Source: Kiloniellaceae bacterium
GTDB lineage: Bacteria > Pseudomonadota > Alphaproteobacteria > Kiloniellales > J153
NCBI GenBank assembly: GCA_021776175.1
Contig: JAJFGJ010000016.1
Span: forward strand, 198,107-262,106
Direction of reading: 5' to 3'
Length of the DNA: 64,000 nucleotides
Positions 18,067 through 27,565 of the stretch are shown in pieces. The stretch's first letter is position 1, and every line of letters starts with the position of its first letter. Position numbers and translations under genes: made by a program. The notes beneath the pieces are model-generated. The model saw only the letters and a program-made list of their open reading frames with translations, was not told where the DNA came from and searched no databases.

Positions 18067-18250
18067 CGGGATGCGCGGCGCGTGGCCGGTTGCCGCGATG
18101 TTCGCGGCTTGCAAGCCAAGGCCCTGATTCTATCAAGGCTCCGGGGGGGGTTCCAGGGGTTTCGGGGCGGCCGCTATTTGCCGCTGTCACGAAGCCGGCC
18201 GGATTAGTATACAAAGGACAGAGTCGGCGATGTAAGAGCGGGAGACAGTT

Positions 18251-19201
18251 ATGGCAAGAGGCTTGATCACGGTTTTCGGCGGATCGGGATTCCTCGGCCG
18301 CCATCTTGTGCGCCGCTTGGCCAAGCAAGGCTGGACCATCCGGGTCGCGGTGCGCCGGCCTTCGGCCGCGGCCTTTCTCAAACCCATGGGCGATGTTGGC
18401 CAGATCACCCCGATACGGGCGCCGATCCAGGACCCCGGCGCGGTGCGCGCCGCGGTCGCCGGCGCACGCGCCGTGGTCAATCTGGTCGGTATTCTCTACG
18501 AAAAAGGCGATCGCGATTTCGCCGCGATCCATGCTCGCGGCGCTCAGGACATCGCCGCGGCGGCGGCCGAGTCGGGCGCCGGGCGGCTGGTCCATGTCTC
18601 GGCCATCGGCGCCGATTTACACGGCGAGGCGGATTACGCCCGCTCGAAGGGCGTTGGCGAGGCGGCGGTCAAGACCGCCTTTCCCACGGCGACGATTTTG
18701 CGTCCCAGCGTGGTCTTCGGACCGGAAGACGATTTTATCAACCGCTTCGCGGCCATGGCCCGGGTCTCGCCGGTCTTACCGCTCCTGGGCGGCGGCGCGA
18801 CCAGGTTTCAGCCGGTCTATGTCGGCGACGTGGCCGACGCCATCGCCGCTTGCCTGGCCGACCCCGCGACCCAGGGCAAGACCTACGAGCTTGGCGGCCC
18901 GCGTATTTATACCTTCAAGGAGCTGATGGAGCTTTTGCTGGACCGGATCGGGCGCCGGCGCCTGCTGATTCCCTGGCCGTTCGCGCTCGCCGATCTGCAA
19001 GCCGCGTGTTTGGAAAAGCTGCCGGTGCCGCCGCTCACCCGCGACCAGGTCAAGCTTTTGCGCCGCGACAACGTCGTCTCGAAAGGCGCCTTGACCTTGA
19101 GCGATCTGAGCATCGAGCCGTGCGCGATGGAATCGATTCTACCGACGTATCTGGACCGCTATCGCAAGGGCGGCCGTTTCAACCGGACGGTCCCGCGATA
19201 A
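18251..19201 (+). CDS. Complex I NDUFA9-like NAD(P)-binding protein
   Basis: A 316-aa atypical SDR. It begins ITVFGGSGFLGRHLVRRLAKQGW with the GxxGxxG motif, and later has VVNLVGILYEKGDRDFAAIHARGAQDIAAAA and RPSVVFGPEDDFINRFAAMAR, characteristic of the mitochondrial complex I accessory subunit family NDUFA9 and its alphaproteobacterial relatives. An enzymatic role is not established. GGGAGA precedes the ATG. It converges on uppP. Confidence 0.88.
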   Translation: MARGLITVFGGSGFLGRHLVRRLAKQGWTIRVAVRRPSAAAFLKPMGDVGQITPIRAPIQDPGAVRAAVAGARAVVNLVGILYEKGDRDFAAIHARGAQDIAAAAAESGAGRLVHVSAIGADLHGEADYARSKGVGEAAVKTAFPTATILRPSVVFGPEDDFINRFAAMARVSPVLPLLGGGATRFQPVYVGDVADAIAACLADPATQGKTYELGGPRIYTFKELMELLLDRIGRRRLLIPWPFALADLQAACLEKLPVPPLTRDQVKLLRRDNVVSKGALTLSDLSIEPCAMESILPTYLDRYRKGGRFNRTVPR

Positions 19202-19222
19202 GACGCTAGAACGCTTTCCGAG

Positions 19223-20047
19223 TCAGATCGCCCAAAACAGGATCGCCACGCCAAGGGCGATACGATAGACCACGAAGGGCATGAAACCGGCATGGCGCAG
19301 CCAGCGCAGCATCAGCGCGATGGCGAGCAGCGCCGCCGCGAAAGAAATAGCGGCGGCGACCAAGACTTCGTATTGAAAGTTCAGATCGCCGGTCTCGCGC
19401 AGGTCGAGGCCAGCCAGGGTTCCCGCGCCCAGGATCGCGGGAATGGATAACAACAGGGAAAAGCGCGCCGCCTCCGGCCGCTCGTAACCGAAAAAACGTG
19501 CCGCGGTCATGGTAATGCCGGAACGGCTGGTCCCCGGAATCAAGGCCAGGATCTGCGCCGCGCCGATGACGAGCGCCTGAAACACCGTCAGGTGCTCGAC
19601 CCGGCGCACGGTCATGCCCAGGCGGTCCGAGACCAGAAGAAGAACGCCGAATCCGATCGTGGTCCAGGCCACGATGGCCACGTTGTCGTGCAGGGCGTTG
19701 GTGATGAAATCCTTGAACAGGAACCCGGCGGCGACCACCGGCAGGGTCGCTACAATGACCAGGAGCGCCAGGCGCGCGCCAGGCGTCCACTGGCCGGTCA
19801 AGAGCTTCGCCATGCCTTGGGTCATGAACCAGAGATCGCGCCAGAAATACACGCAAACCGCGGCCAGGGTGCCGACATGGACCGCGATGTCCATGATCAG
19901 GCGGTCGCTCCCGGTCTGCTGGGCAACCTGCCAGCCGGCGCGATCGAAGAATTCCCACGTCAGAACGAGATGTCCCGACGAGCTGACCGGCAGGAACTCC
20001 GTAACGCCCTGCACGAGGGCGAGGATGAATAAATGCAAGAGAGGCAA
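19223..20047 (-). CDS. uppP: Undecaprenyl-diphosphatase
   Basis: A 274-aa polytopic inner-membrane phosphatase that recycles undecaprenyl-PP for peptidoglycan and O-antigen synthesis (BacA family). The signatures are GVTEFLPVSSSGHLVL (about residues 14-29) and LIPGTSRSGITMTAARFFGYER. Eight or so hydrophobic segments are visible. The start is TTG (20045-20047): no in-frame ATG precedes the first conserved motif. Promoter elements upstream are not obvious. Confidence 0.95.
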   Translation of the reverse strand: MPLLHLFILALVQGVTEFLPVSSSGHLVLTWEFFDRAGWQVAQQTGSDRLIMDIAVHVGTLAAVCVYFWRDLWFMTQGMAKLLTGQWTPGARLALLVIVATLPVVAAGFLFKDFITNALHDNVAIVAWTTIGFGVLLLVSDRLGMTVRRVEHLTVFQALVIGAAQILALIPGTSRSGITMTAARFFGYERPEAARFSLLLSIPAILGAGTLAGLDLRETGDLNFQYEVLVAAAISFAAALLAIALMLRWLRHAGFMPFVVYRIALGVAILFWAI

Positions 20048-20451
20048 TGTAATCTACCCAGGCCGAGCCAGGTTCAATGAGCGGCTTATAGCACTCCGAG
20101 GCTCGATTCGCACAAGCACCGAATGTTTCAAGCCGCCGCGCGGCACGATAGTCTCGGATCGGGACTAAATTTAACGGGTCTTGGGCAGGGCTTAGGTTTA
20201 TTCCGAAACCGCTTGTTCCATCATGCGCACATAAGGTCAGTACTATTGTCTTATTAATCTCAATTCACGTGCGCTGCCTATGGTTCCGTGGTATATCATC
20301 GCCATTCGGGGCCCCGATTACGCGCCAAGCACCGCCTTACTCGGATTCCATGAGCCAGGCGGAAGCTGGGCGCGCGTGCCGGGGTCTAATACGGGGACCT
20401 AATTCGCCATAAGGCGGGGACCTAATTCGCCATAGGAAAAGAGGCTGGCCC
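20048..20451. other. Intergenic region between uppP and gltD
   Basis: This 404-bp gap separates divergent uppP and gltD. No gene is supported in it. It is AT-richer around 20160-20300. A tandem repeat lies at 20393-20435 next to the gltD ribosome binding site. I could not assign a definite promoter for either gene. Confidence 0.5.
20393..20435. repeat. 23-bp tandem repeat just upstream of gltD
   Basis: GGGGACCTAATTCGCCATA occurs at 20393 and again at 20416 (period 23). A partial third copy GGGGTCTAATA starts at 20381. The second copy ends 17 bp before the GTG start. Confidence 0.85.
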
Positions 20452-21903
20452 GTGAGCGGCAAGATGTTGAAGTTTCTTGAGTTGGAGGAGCGGCGGCCGG
20501 AAAAACGCGCGGCCAAGGTCCGCCAGGACGATTTCGGCGAAATATACCGGGACTTCGATCCCGCCGCCGCCGGCGGCCAGGCCGGGCGGTGCTCGCAATG
20601 CGGCGTGCCCTTTTGCCAGGTCCATTGCCCACTGCACAACAATATCCCCGACTGGCTGATGCTGACCGCCGAGGGCCGCCTGGAAGAGGCCTACGAGATG
20701 GCCCAGGCGACCAACACCTTCCCTGAAATTTGCGGACGCATCTGCCCGCAAGATCGTCTTTGCGAAGGCAACTGCGTGATCGAGCAGGCCGGGCACGGCG
20801 CGGTAACGATCGGCTCGATCGAGACTTACATTACCGACACAGCGTGGCAGCGCGGATGGGTCAAGGCGGTCAAGCCGGGCCAGGAACGCGCGGAATCGGT
20901 CGCTATCGCCGGCGCCGGCCCGGCCGGTCTGGCGGCCGCCGAGGCGCTACGCCGTCACGGCTACCGGGTCCATGTCTATGACCGCCACGACCGCGTTGGC
21001 GGCCTTCTTATCTACGGCATCCCGAACTTCAAGCTCGAAAAGCGGATTGTCGCCCGGCGCGCCGAGCTCTTGAGCGATTCCGGGGTCGAATTTCACCTCA
21101 ATTGCGAGATCGGCAAGGACATAACCCTGGAGGACCTGCGCGAGCGCCACGACGCGGTCTTGATCGCCACGGGAGTCTACCGCGCGCGCGACATCAAGCT
21201 GCCGGGCGCCGGCCTGGATAACGTCATTCCGGCGCTCGACTTCCTGATCGCGTCCAACCGCAAGGGCCTTGGCGACGCGGTTCCCGGTTTCGACGATGGC
21301 TCTCTCGATGCCGCCGGCAGGCACGTCGTGGTCATAGGCGGCGGCGACACGGCCATGGATTGCGTGCGCACCGCCGTGCGCCAGGGGGCCAAGTCGGTCA
21401 AATGCCTGTACCGGCGCGACCGCGATAACATGCCCGGCTCCCTGCGCGAAGTCAGCCATGCCGAGGAAGAGGGGGTCGCGTTCGTGTGGCTGTCCGCGCC
21501 CCAAGCCTTCCTGGGCGACGGCGCGGTTAGCGGCGTCCGCGCCCAGAAGGTTCATCTGGGCGTGCCCGACGCGACCGGCCGCCAGGTGCCGCAGATTATC
21601 GCGGGATCGGACTTTTCTCTCGATACCGATCTGGTGATCAAGGCGCTCGGCTTCGACCCCGAGGATTTGCCGGCGGCCTTCGCCGAACCCGATCTCGCGG
21701 TCACCCGCTGGGGCACCCTGGCGATCGACAGCCGCGGCATGAACACCAGTTTGGACGGCGTCTTCGCCGCCGGCGATATCGTGCGCGGCGCCTCCCTGGT
21801 GGTATGGGCGATCCGCGACGGCCGCGATGCCGCCGAGCGCATCCACGCCTACATCTCGACCCAAAGGGCCAGCGGCGCGGGCGAGCGCGCGGCGGCGGAG
21901 TGA
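20452..21903 (+). CDS. gltD: Glutamate synthase small subunit (NAD(P)H, FAD)
   Basis: A 483-aa beta subunit of GOGAT; it passes electrons from NAD(P)H through FAD and Fe-S centres to GltB. Cysteine clusters lie near the N-terminus (CSQCGVPFCQVHCP and EICGRICPQDRLCEGNC). The FAD motif is VAIAGAGPAGLAAAEALRRHG, and the NAD(P)H site VVVIGGGDTAMDCVRTA. The C-terminus is GVFAAGDIVRGASLVVWAIRDG. The start is GTG with AGGAAAAGAGG upstream. It is followed 8 bp later by gltB; gltD first is less common than gltB first. Confidence 0.95.
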   Translation: MSGKMLKFLELEERRPEKRAAKVRQDDFGEIYRDFDPAAAGGQAGRCSQCGVPFCQVHCPLHNNIPDWLMLTAEGRLEEAYEMAQATNTFPEICGRICPQDRLCEGNCVIEQAGHGAVTIGSIETYITDTAWQRGWVKAVKPGQERAESVAIAGAGPAGLAAAEALRRHGYRVHVYDRHDRVGGLLIYGIPNFKLEKRIVARRAELLSDSGVEFHLNCEIGKDITLEDLRERHDAVLIATGVYRARDIKLPGAGLDNVIPALDFLIASNRKGLGDAVPGFDDGSLDAAGRHVVVIGGGDTAMDCVRTAVRQGAKSVKCLYRRDRDNMPGSLREVSHAEEEGVAFVWLSAPQAFLGDGAVSGVRAQKVHLGVPDATGRQVPQIIAGSDFSLDTDLVIKALGFDPEDLPAAFAEPDLAVTRWGTLAIDSRGMNTSLDGVFAAGDIVRGASLVVWAIRDGRDAAERIHAYISTQRASGAGERAAAE

Positions 21904-21911
21904 TATACGCC

Positions 21912-24900
21912 ATGACGGATAACGAAAATTCGACGGCCACGGCACCTGGGAAAGGCGAATCGGCGGCGCGGTTCATTCAATCCTGGCGCGACAATGCCGC
22001 GCGCCTGGCGCGCGACGGCCTTTATTATCCCGAAGAGGAACATGACGCTTGCGGCGTCGGCCTGGTCGCCGCGATCGACGGCAAGCCGCGCCGCGAGGTG
22101 GTCGAGGCGGGTATCGCGGCCTTGAAGGCGGTTTGGCACCGCGGCGCCGTCGATGCCGACGGCAAGACCGGCGACGGCGCCGGTATTCACGTTCAGATCC
22201 CGCAGGACTTCTTTCGCGAGCACGTCGCGCGCACCGGGCACGCACCGGGTTCGGGCCGAATCGCCGTGGGCATGATCTTTCTGCCGCGCACCGATTTCGC
22301 GGCGCAGGAGCGCTGCCGGGTCCTGGTCGAGCGTGAGATCCTGAACTACGGCTACACCATTCACGGTTGGCGCCAGGTTCCCGTGGACACGCGCGTCACC
22401 GGCGAGAAGGCCGAAATCACCCGGCCCGAGATCGAGCAGATCATGATCGCGAACAGCCGCGGCACCGACGACCGCCAGTTCGAAATCGACCTTTACATCA
22501 TCCGGCGCCGGATCGAGCGGGCGGCCGAGGCGGAATCGATCAAGGATTTCTACATCTGCTCGCTGTCCTGCCGCTCTATCATTTACAAGGGCATGATTCT
22601 GGCAGAGCAGCTCGATGTGTTTTATCCCGATCTGCTCGATCCGCGTTTCGAATCCGCCTTCGCCATCTTCCATCAGCGCTATTCGACCAACACCTTTCCG
22701 ACCTGGCGCCTGGCGCAACCCTTCCGGGTCCTCGCCCACAACGGCGAAATCAATACCCTCAAGGGCAACGTCAACTGGATGCGGGCGCATGAGTGCCGCA
22801 TGGCCGCGCCCGCCTTCGGCGATCGCATCGAGGACCTTAAGCCCATCGTGCAGCCCGGGGTATCGGACTCGGCCACTCTGGACGCGGTCTTCGAGCTCCT
22901 GGTCCGCGCCGGCCGCGATCTGCCCCTGGCCAAGTCCATGCTGATCCCCGAGGCCTGGCGCGACGACAGCCCCATGCCGGAGGCTCACAAGCGCCTCTAC
23001 AGCTACTGCAACGCGGTGATGGAACCCTGGGATGGGCCGGCGGCGGTGTGCGCCTATGGCGGCCGCTGGGTGATCGCGGGCATGGACCGAAACGGCCTGC
23101 GCCCGCTGCGTTATTCGATCACCGACGATGGCCTACTGTTCGCCGGTTCGGAAACCGGCATGGTTCGCTTGCGCGAAACCTCGATCGTCGAGAAGGGCCG
23201 CCTGGGGCCGGGCCAGATGATCGCGGTCGACCTCCAAGAGGGTACGTTGTTTCACGACGCCGAGGCCAAGGACCTTTTGGCGGCGCAGAAACCCTATGGC
23301 GCCTGGGCCGCGCACATTAAGCGCATCGACGATCTGATTCGCCCCGATCACGGCGAACCCGGCGCCCCCGACCGCGACGATCTGCGGCGCGGGCAGTTGA
23401 CCGCCGGACTGACCATGGAGGACATGGAATTGATTCTCCATCCCATGGTCGAGGACGCCAAGGAAGCACTGGGTTCCATGGGCGACGATACGCCGCTGGC
23501 GGTGCTGTCGGGGTTCAACCGCGGCCTGCACCATTTCTTCCGCCAGAATTTTTCTCAGGTCACCAACCCGCCGATCGATTCCCTGCGCGAACGCCGGGTC
23601 ATGACGCTCAAGACGCGGCTGGGGAACCTGGGCAACATTTTGGACGAGGACGAATCGCAATGCCGCGTGCTCCAGCTCGACTCGCCGGTCCTGTCCAGCG
23701 CCGAGTTCGAGGCCATGCGCGTCTACATGGGGGCGACCGCCTTCAGTATCGACTGCACCTTCGAGATTCGCGGCGGCGAGGCGGCGTTGAAAGAGGCGCT
23801 GGAGCGCATCCGGCGCGAGGCCGAGGACGCGGTGCGCGGCGGCTGCGAGCATATCATTCTAAACGATGACAATGTCGGGGCCGAGCGGGCGCCCATCCCC
23901 ATGATCCTGGCGACCGGCGCCGCGCATTCGCATCTGATGGATCAGAACCTGCGCACCTTCACCTCCATCAACGTCCGCGCGGGCGATTGCCTGGATGTGC
24001 ATAATTTCGCGGTTCTGATTGGCGTTGGCGCGACCACGGTCAACGCCTATCTGGCGCAAGATTCCATCGCCGACCGCCATCGCCGGGGCCTGTTCGGCGA
24101 CTTGAGCCTGGAAGCCTGCGTGCGGCGCTACAAGACGGCGATCGACGAGGGACTGTTGAAGATCATGTCCAAGATGGGGATCTCGGTCCTGTCATCCTAT
24201 CGCGGCGGCTACAACTTCGAGGCGGTCGGCCTGTCGCGCACCTTGGTCGACGAGTATTTCCCCAGCATGCCGAGCCGCCTTTCGGGCATCGGCCTGACCG
24301 GTATCCAGAAAAATATTGCGCAGCGCCATGGGGCGGCCTGGTCGAGCGGCGCCGTGACCTTGCCGGTGGGAGGCTTTTTCCGTTACCGGCGCGGCGGCGA
24401 GACCCATGCCTGGGAAGCGAACCTGATCCACACCCTGCAGGCCGCGGTCGCGACCGATTCCTACTCGACCTATAAGAAATACAGTGACGCGGTGGCCAAT
24501 TTACCGCCCATCACCCTGCGCGACCTGCTGGACTTCAAGCGCGACGACATCGCGCCGGTCTCGATCGAGGAAGTCGAGTCCATCACCTCCCTGCGCAAGC
24601 GCTTCGTCACCCCCGGCATGTCCCTGGGCGCCCTGGGGCCGGAAGCGCACGGCGCCTTGAACATCGCCATGAACCGGATCGGCGCCAAGTCGGATTCGGG
24701 CGAGGGCGGCGAGGACCCGGCGCGCTTCGTGCCGCGCGCCAATGGCGACAACGAAAATTCGGCGATCAAGCAGATCGCCTCCGGGCGCTTTGGCGTCACC
24801 GCCGAATACCTGAACAAATGCCGCGAGATCGAGATCAAGGTCGCGCAAGGCGCCAAGCCCGGCGAGGGCGGGCAGCTGCCCGGCTTCAAGGTAACGGAGA

Positions 24901-26489
24901 TGATCGCCAAGCTGCGTCATTCGACCCCCGGCGTCATGCTGATCTCGCCGCCGCCCCATCACGATATCTATTCGATCGAGGATCTGGCGCAGCTCATCTA
25001 CGATCTGAAGCAGATCAATCCCGATGCCCGGGTGTGCGTGAAGCTGGTCGCGCGTTCCGGCATCGGCACCGTCGCCGCCGGCGTGGCCAAGGCCAAGGCG
25101 GACGTGATTCTGATCTCCGGCCATTCAGGCGGCACCGGCGCCAGCCCGCAGACATCGATCAAGTTCGCCGGCGTTCCCTGGGAGATGGGGCTCAGCGAAG
25201 TGCATCAGGTTCTGACCCTCAATCGCTTGCGCCAGAACGTCATCCTGCGCACCGACGGCGGTATCAAGACCGGGCGCGACGTGGTGACCGCGGCCTTGCT
25301 CGGCGCCGAGGAATTCGGTGTCGGCACCGCGTCCCTGGTCGCCATGGGCTGCATCATGGTCCGTCAGTGCCATTCCAACACCTGCCCCGTGGGCGTGTGC
25401 ACCCAGAACGAGGCCTTGCGCCAGAAATTCACCGGCACGCCGGAAAAAGTCGTCAATCTGTTCAGCTTCATCGCCGAGGAGGTGCGCGAGATCCTGGCCT
25501 CGCTGGGCGCGCGCTCCCTCGATGAGGTGGTTGGACGCACCGATCTCCTGGTCCAGGTCAGCCGTGGCGCGGCGCACCTCGACGATTTGGATCTCAATCC
25601 CTTGCTGACCAAAACCGAGGCCTCGGACCAGGCGGCTCACCGCATGCTCGAGGGGCGCAACGAAGTTCCCGAAACCCTGGATGCCCAGATGATCGCGGAC
25701 GCCCAGCCGCTGTTCGACTTGGGCGAGAAGATGCAGCTTCAATACACGATCAGAAACACCCACCGGGCGATCGGGACCAAGCTGTCGTCCAAGATCACCC
25801 GGCGCTTCGGCATGTTCGGGCTGAACCCCGGCCACGTCACGGTCCGCCTGCGCGGCTCCGCCGGGCAATCGCTGGGGGCCTTCGCCGTGCAGGGCCTCAA
25901 GCTCGAGGTCTTCGGCGACGCCAACGATTACGTCGGCAAGGGACTGTCGGGGGCCACGATTGTGGTGCGGCCGCTCACGTCGAGCCCGCTGGCCACCAAT
26001 GAGAACACCATTATCGGCAATACCGTGCTCTATGGCGCGACCGCCGGGCGCCTGTTCGCCGCCGGCCAGGTGGGCGAACGCTTCTGCGTGCGCAATTCCG
26101 ACGCGGTCGCCGTGGTCGAGGGCTGCGGCTCCAACGGGTGCGAGTACATGACCGGCGGCACCGTCGTTATCCTGGGCCCGGCCGGCGATAACTTCGCCGC
26201 CGGCATGACCGGCGGCATGGCCTTCGTCCACGATCCCGAGGAAACCCTGCCGGCGCGGATCAATCCCGGCAGCGTCATCTATCAGCGCATCGAAACCGCC
26301 CATTGGGACGGTGTGGTGCGCGGACTGATCGCGGAACACGTGCGCGAGACTCAATCGCGCTACGCGGAGCGCCTCCTGGTCGATTGGCATAACGAGAAGG
26401 CTAATTTCTGGCAGGTCGTGCCCCTGGAAATGCTCGCCCGCCTGGAACATCCGGTGCGCGCCGAGGAGGCCGGCGAGCAGCGGGCCTGA
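21912..26489 (+). CDS. gltB: Glutamate synthase large subunit
   Basis: A 1525-aa alpha subunit converting glutamine and 2-oxoglutarate to two glutamates. An N-terminal propeptide of about 45 residues is followed by the Ntn-type glutaminase Cys in EHDACGVGLVA. The central domain and the FMN-binding synthase domain (GGTGASPQTSIKFAG) follow. The 3Fe-4S cysteines are in CIMVRQCHSNTCPVGVC, and a C-terminal beta-helix has repeated Gly-rich blocks (GLSGATIVVRP, MTGGTVVILGP). ATG 21912 is chosen; the frame open upstream overlaps gltD and is not coding. It works with GltD in ammonium assimilation. Confidence 0.96.
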   Translation: MTDNENSTATAPGKGESAARFIQSWRDNAARLARDGLYYPEEEHDACGVGLVAAIDGKPRREVVEAGIAALKAVWHRGAVDADGKTGDGAGIHVQIPQDFFREHVARTGHAPGSGRIAVGMIFLPRTDFAAQERCRVLVEREILNYGYTIHGWRQVPVDTRVTGEKAEITRPEIEQIMIANSRGTDDRQFEIDLYIIRRRIERAAEAESIKDFYICSLSCRSIIYKGMILAEQLDVFYPDLLDPRFESAFAIFHQRYSTNTFPTWRLAQPFRVLAHNGEINTLKGNVNWMRAHECRMAAPAFGDRIEDLKPIVQPGVSDSATLDAVFELLVRAGRDLPLAKSMLIPEAWRDDSPMPEAHKRLYSYCNAVMEPWDGPAAVCAYGGRWVIAGMDRNGLRPLRYSITDDGLLFAGSETGMVRLRETSIVEKGRLGPGQMIAVDLQEGTLFHDAEAKDLLAAQKPYGAWAAHIKRIDDLIRPDHGEPGAPDRDDLRRGQLTAGLTMEDMELILHPMVEDAKEALGSMGDDTPLAVLSGFNRGLHHFFRQNFSQVTNPPIDSLRERRVMTLKTRLGNLGNILDEDESQCRVLQLDSPVLSSAEFEAMRVYMGATAFSIDCTFEIRGGEAALKEALERIRREAEDAVRGGCEHIILNDDNVGAERAPIPMILATGAAHSHLMDQNLRTFTSINVRAGDCLDVHNFAVLIGVGATTVNAYLAQDSIADRHRRGLFGDLSLEACVRRYKTAIDEGLLKIMSKMGISVLSSYRGGYNFEAVGLSRTLVDEYFPSMPSRLSGIGLTGIQKNIAQRHGAAWSSGAVTLPVGGFFRYRRGGETHAWEANLIHTLQAAVATDSYSTYKKYSDAVANLPPITLRDLLDFKRDDIAPVSIEEVESITSLRKRFVTPGMSLGALGPEAHGALNIAMNRIGAKSDSGEGGEDPARFVPRANGDNENSAIKQIASGRFGVTAEYLNKCREIEIKVAQGAKPGEGGQLPGFKVTEMIAKLRHSTPGVMLISPPPHHDIYSIEDLAQLIYDLKQINPDARVCVKLVARSGIGTVAAGVAKAKADVILISGHSGGTGASPQTSIKFAGVPWEMGLSEVHQVLTLNRLRQNVILRTDGGIKTGRDVVTAALLGAEEFGVGTASLVAMGCIMVRQCHSNTCPVGVCTQNEALRQKFTGTPEKVVNLFSFIAEEVREILASLGARSLDEVVGRTDLLVQVSRGAAHLDDLDLNPLLTKTEASDQAAHRMLEGRNEVPETLDAQMIADAQPLFDLGEKMQLQYTIRNTHRAIGTKLSSKITRRFGMFGLNPGHVTVRLRGSAGQSLGAFAVQGLKLEVFGDANDYVGKGLSGATIVVRPLTSSPLATNENTIIGNTVLYGATAGRLFAAGQVGERFCVRNSDAVAVVEGCGSNGCEYMTGGTVVILGPAGDNFAAGMTGGMAFVHDPEETLPARINPGSVIYQRIETAHWDGVVRGLIAEHVRETQSRYAERLLVDWHNEKANFWQVVPLEMLARLEHPVRAEEAGEQRA

Positions 26490-26558
26490 CAACTTCGCAC
26501 GCACCCAACGCAAGGCCGCGCCGCGAAAGTGACACTCCCCAGCGCGCGGCGGGCGCGT

Positions 26559-26823
26559 AATACCAAAGATCCTTAATATTGACCCCTAGAGATCGCGCAG
26601 GCGATCCGCCGGGCAGGAGGGAAGCCGCAGGCGATGCGGCACATCGTCAAGGCTTTCCGACGCCCTCCGGCGGTTCGTCTGTACGACCGGAACGGCGCTT
26701 TACCAAGGCTTTCGGACGGCGTCGCGCGGGCTTTCCGATGTCCCACATCGCCACAGCCCACGCTCCTAGCCGAAAGCCTTGGTAAAGCGTCTCTATGTGT
26801 CAATATTAAGGATCTTTGGTATT
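26559..26823 (+). mobile_element. MITE-like palindromic element E1 (265 bp)
   Basis: Perfect 25-bp terminal inverted repeats (26559-26583 and 26799-26823, starting AATACCAAAGATCC) enclose two internal stem arms. Arm A: CCGCCGG (26606-26612) with CCGGCGG (26667-26673), enclosing hairpin CGATG/CATCG (26632-26636, 26642-26646). Arm B: a perfect 20-bp stem (26696-26715 with 26770-26789) enclosing 54 nt that hold CGATGT/ACATCG (26736-26741, 26745-26750). It has no coding capacity. It ends 13 bp before the GST gene and fills the gap after gltB. The same layout recurs in E2 at 38888-39156. Whether it acts as mobile DNA or as a structured RNA is open. Confidence 0.85.
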
Positions 26824-26836
26824 GTAGTCCCGCGCC

Positions 26837-27505
26837 ATGCGAACCCTCTATCACCTGCCGCTCGATCCCGATTGCCGGCTGATCCGTATCCTGCTGGGCG
26901 AGAAGCGCCTGGAGTTCGTCCTTAAGACCGAACAGGTCTGGCAGCGGCGCGAGAGCTTCCTGGAGCTGAACCCGGCCGGAGAGGTGCCGGTACTGCTGGA
27001 AACCGACGGCACCTCCATCGCCGGGGCGCCGGTCATCGCCGAATATCTGGACGAGGTCTATCGCGACCCGCCGCTGATCGGCGCCGACCCCTTGGACCGG
27101 GCCGAGGTTCGCCGCCTGGCCCAGTGGTTCGCGGTCAAGTTCGCGCGCGAGGTCAGCCGCAACCTGATCGAGGAAAAGATCAATAAGCGCTTTCTCAAGC
27201 TGGGCCAGCCCAACGCCTCGGCGATTCGCGCCGGCCTCGCCAACACCCATTATCACCTGGATTATATCGCCTGGCTGTGCGACCGGCGCCGGTGGCTGGC
27301 CGGGGAAACCTATTCCCTGGCCGACGTGACGGCGGCGGCTCACATCTCGGCGGTGGACTACCTCGGCGACATAAACTGGGACAAGCATCCCGGCGCCAAG
27401 GACTGGTACGCGCGGGTGAAATCGCGCCCCTCCATGCGCGCGATCCTGGCCGACCATATCGCCGGCGCGTCGCCGCCCGCGCACTACGCCAATCTGGATT
27501 TCTAA
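26837..27505 (+). CDS. Glutathione S-transferase family protein
   Basis: A 222-aa protein with an N-terminal thioredoxin-like domain (RTLYHLPLDPDCRLIRILLGEKRLEF, then NPAGEVPVLLETDG with the cis-Pro and GAPVIAEYLDE) and an all-helical C-terminal domain (YSLADVTAAAHISAVDYLGD). Probably cytosolic; substrate unknown. The usual catalytic Ser/Tyr/Cys position holds Leu-Pro-Leu-Asp. The 5' end is only 13 bp from palindromic element E1, so its promoter must lie in or across the element. No clear ribosome binding site. Confidence 0.88.
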   Translation: MRTLYHLPLDPDCRLIRILLGEKRLEFVLKTEQVWQRRESFLELNPAGEVPVLLETDGTSIAGAPVIAEYLDEVYRDPPLIGADPLDRAEVRRLAQWFAVKFAREVSRNLIEEKINKRFLKLGQPNASAIRAGLANTHYHLDYIAWLCDRRRWLAGETYSLADVTAAAHISAVDYLGDINWDKHPGAKDWYARVKSRPSMRAILADHIAGASPPAHYANLDF

Positions 27506-27565
27506 AGCGCCCCGAGTTCTAGGGGCCAGACCGCCGCTTGGGCTCGCGGCCCAGGCGGGCAAGGC

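Noticed and set aside
24900..26513. Long open minus-strand frame opposite gltB (25125-26513), and similar long frames opposite pheT (36960-38444), pyrF (331-1173) and lepA (39778-41001)
   Set aside because: These lie fully antisense to well-recognised genes. Their translations are low-complexity Arg/Gly/His-rich sequence typical of high-GC shadow frames, with no motif and no ribosome binding site.
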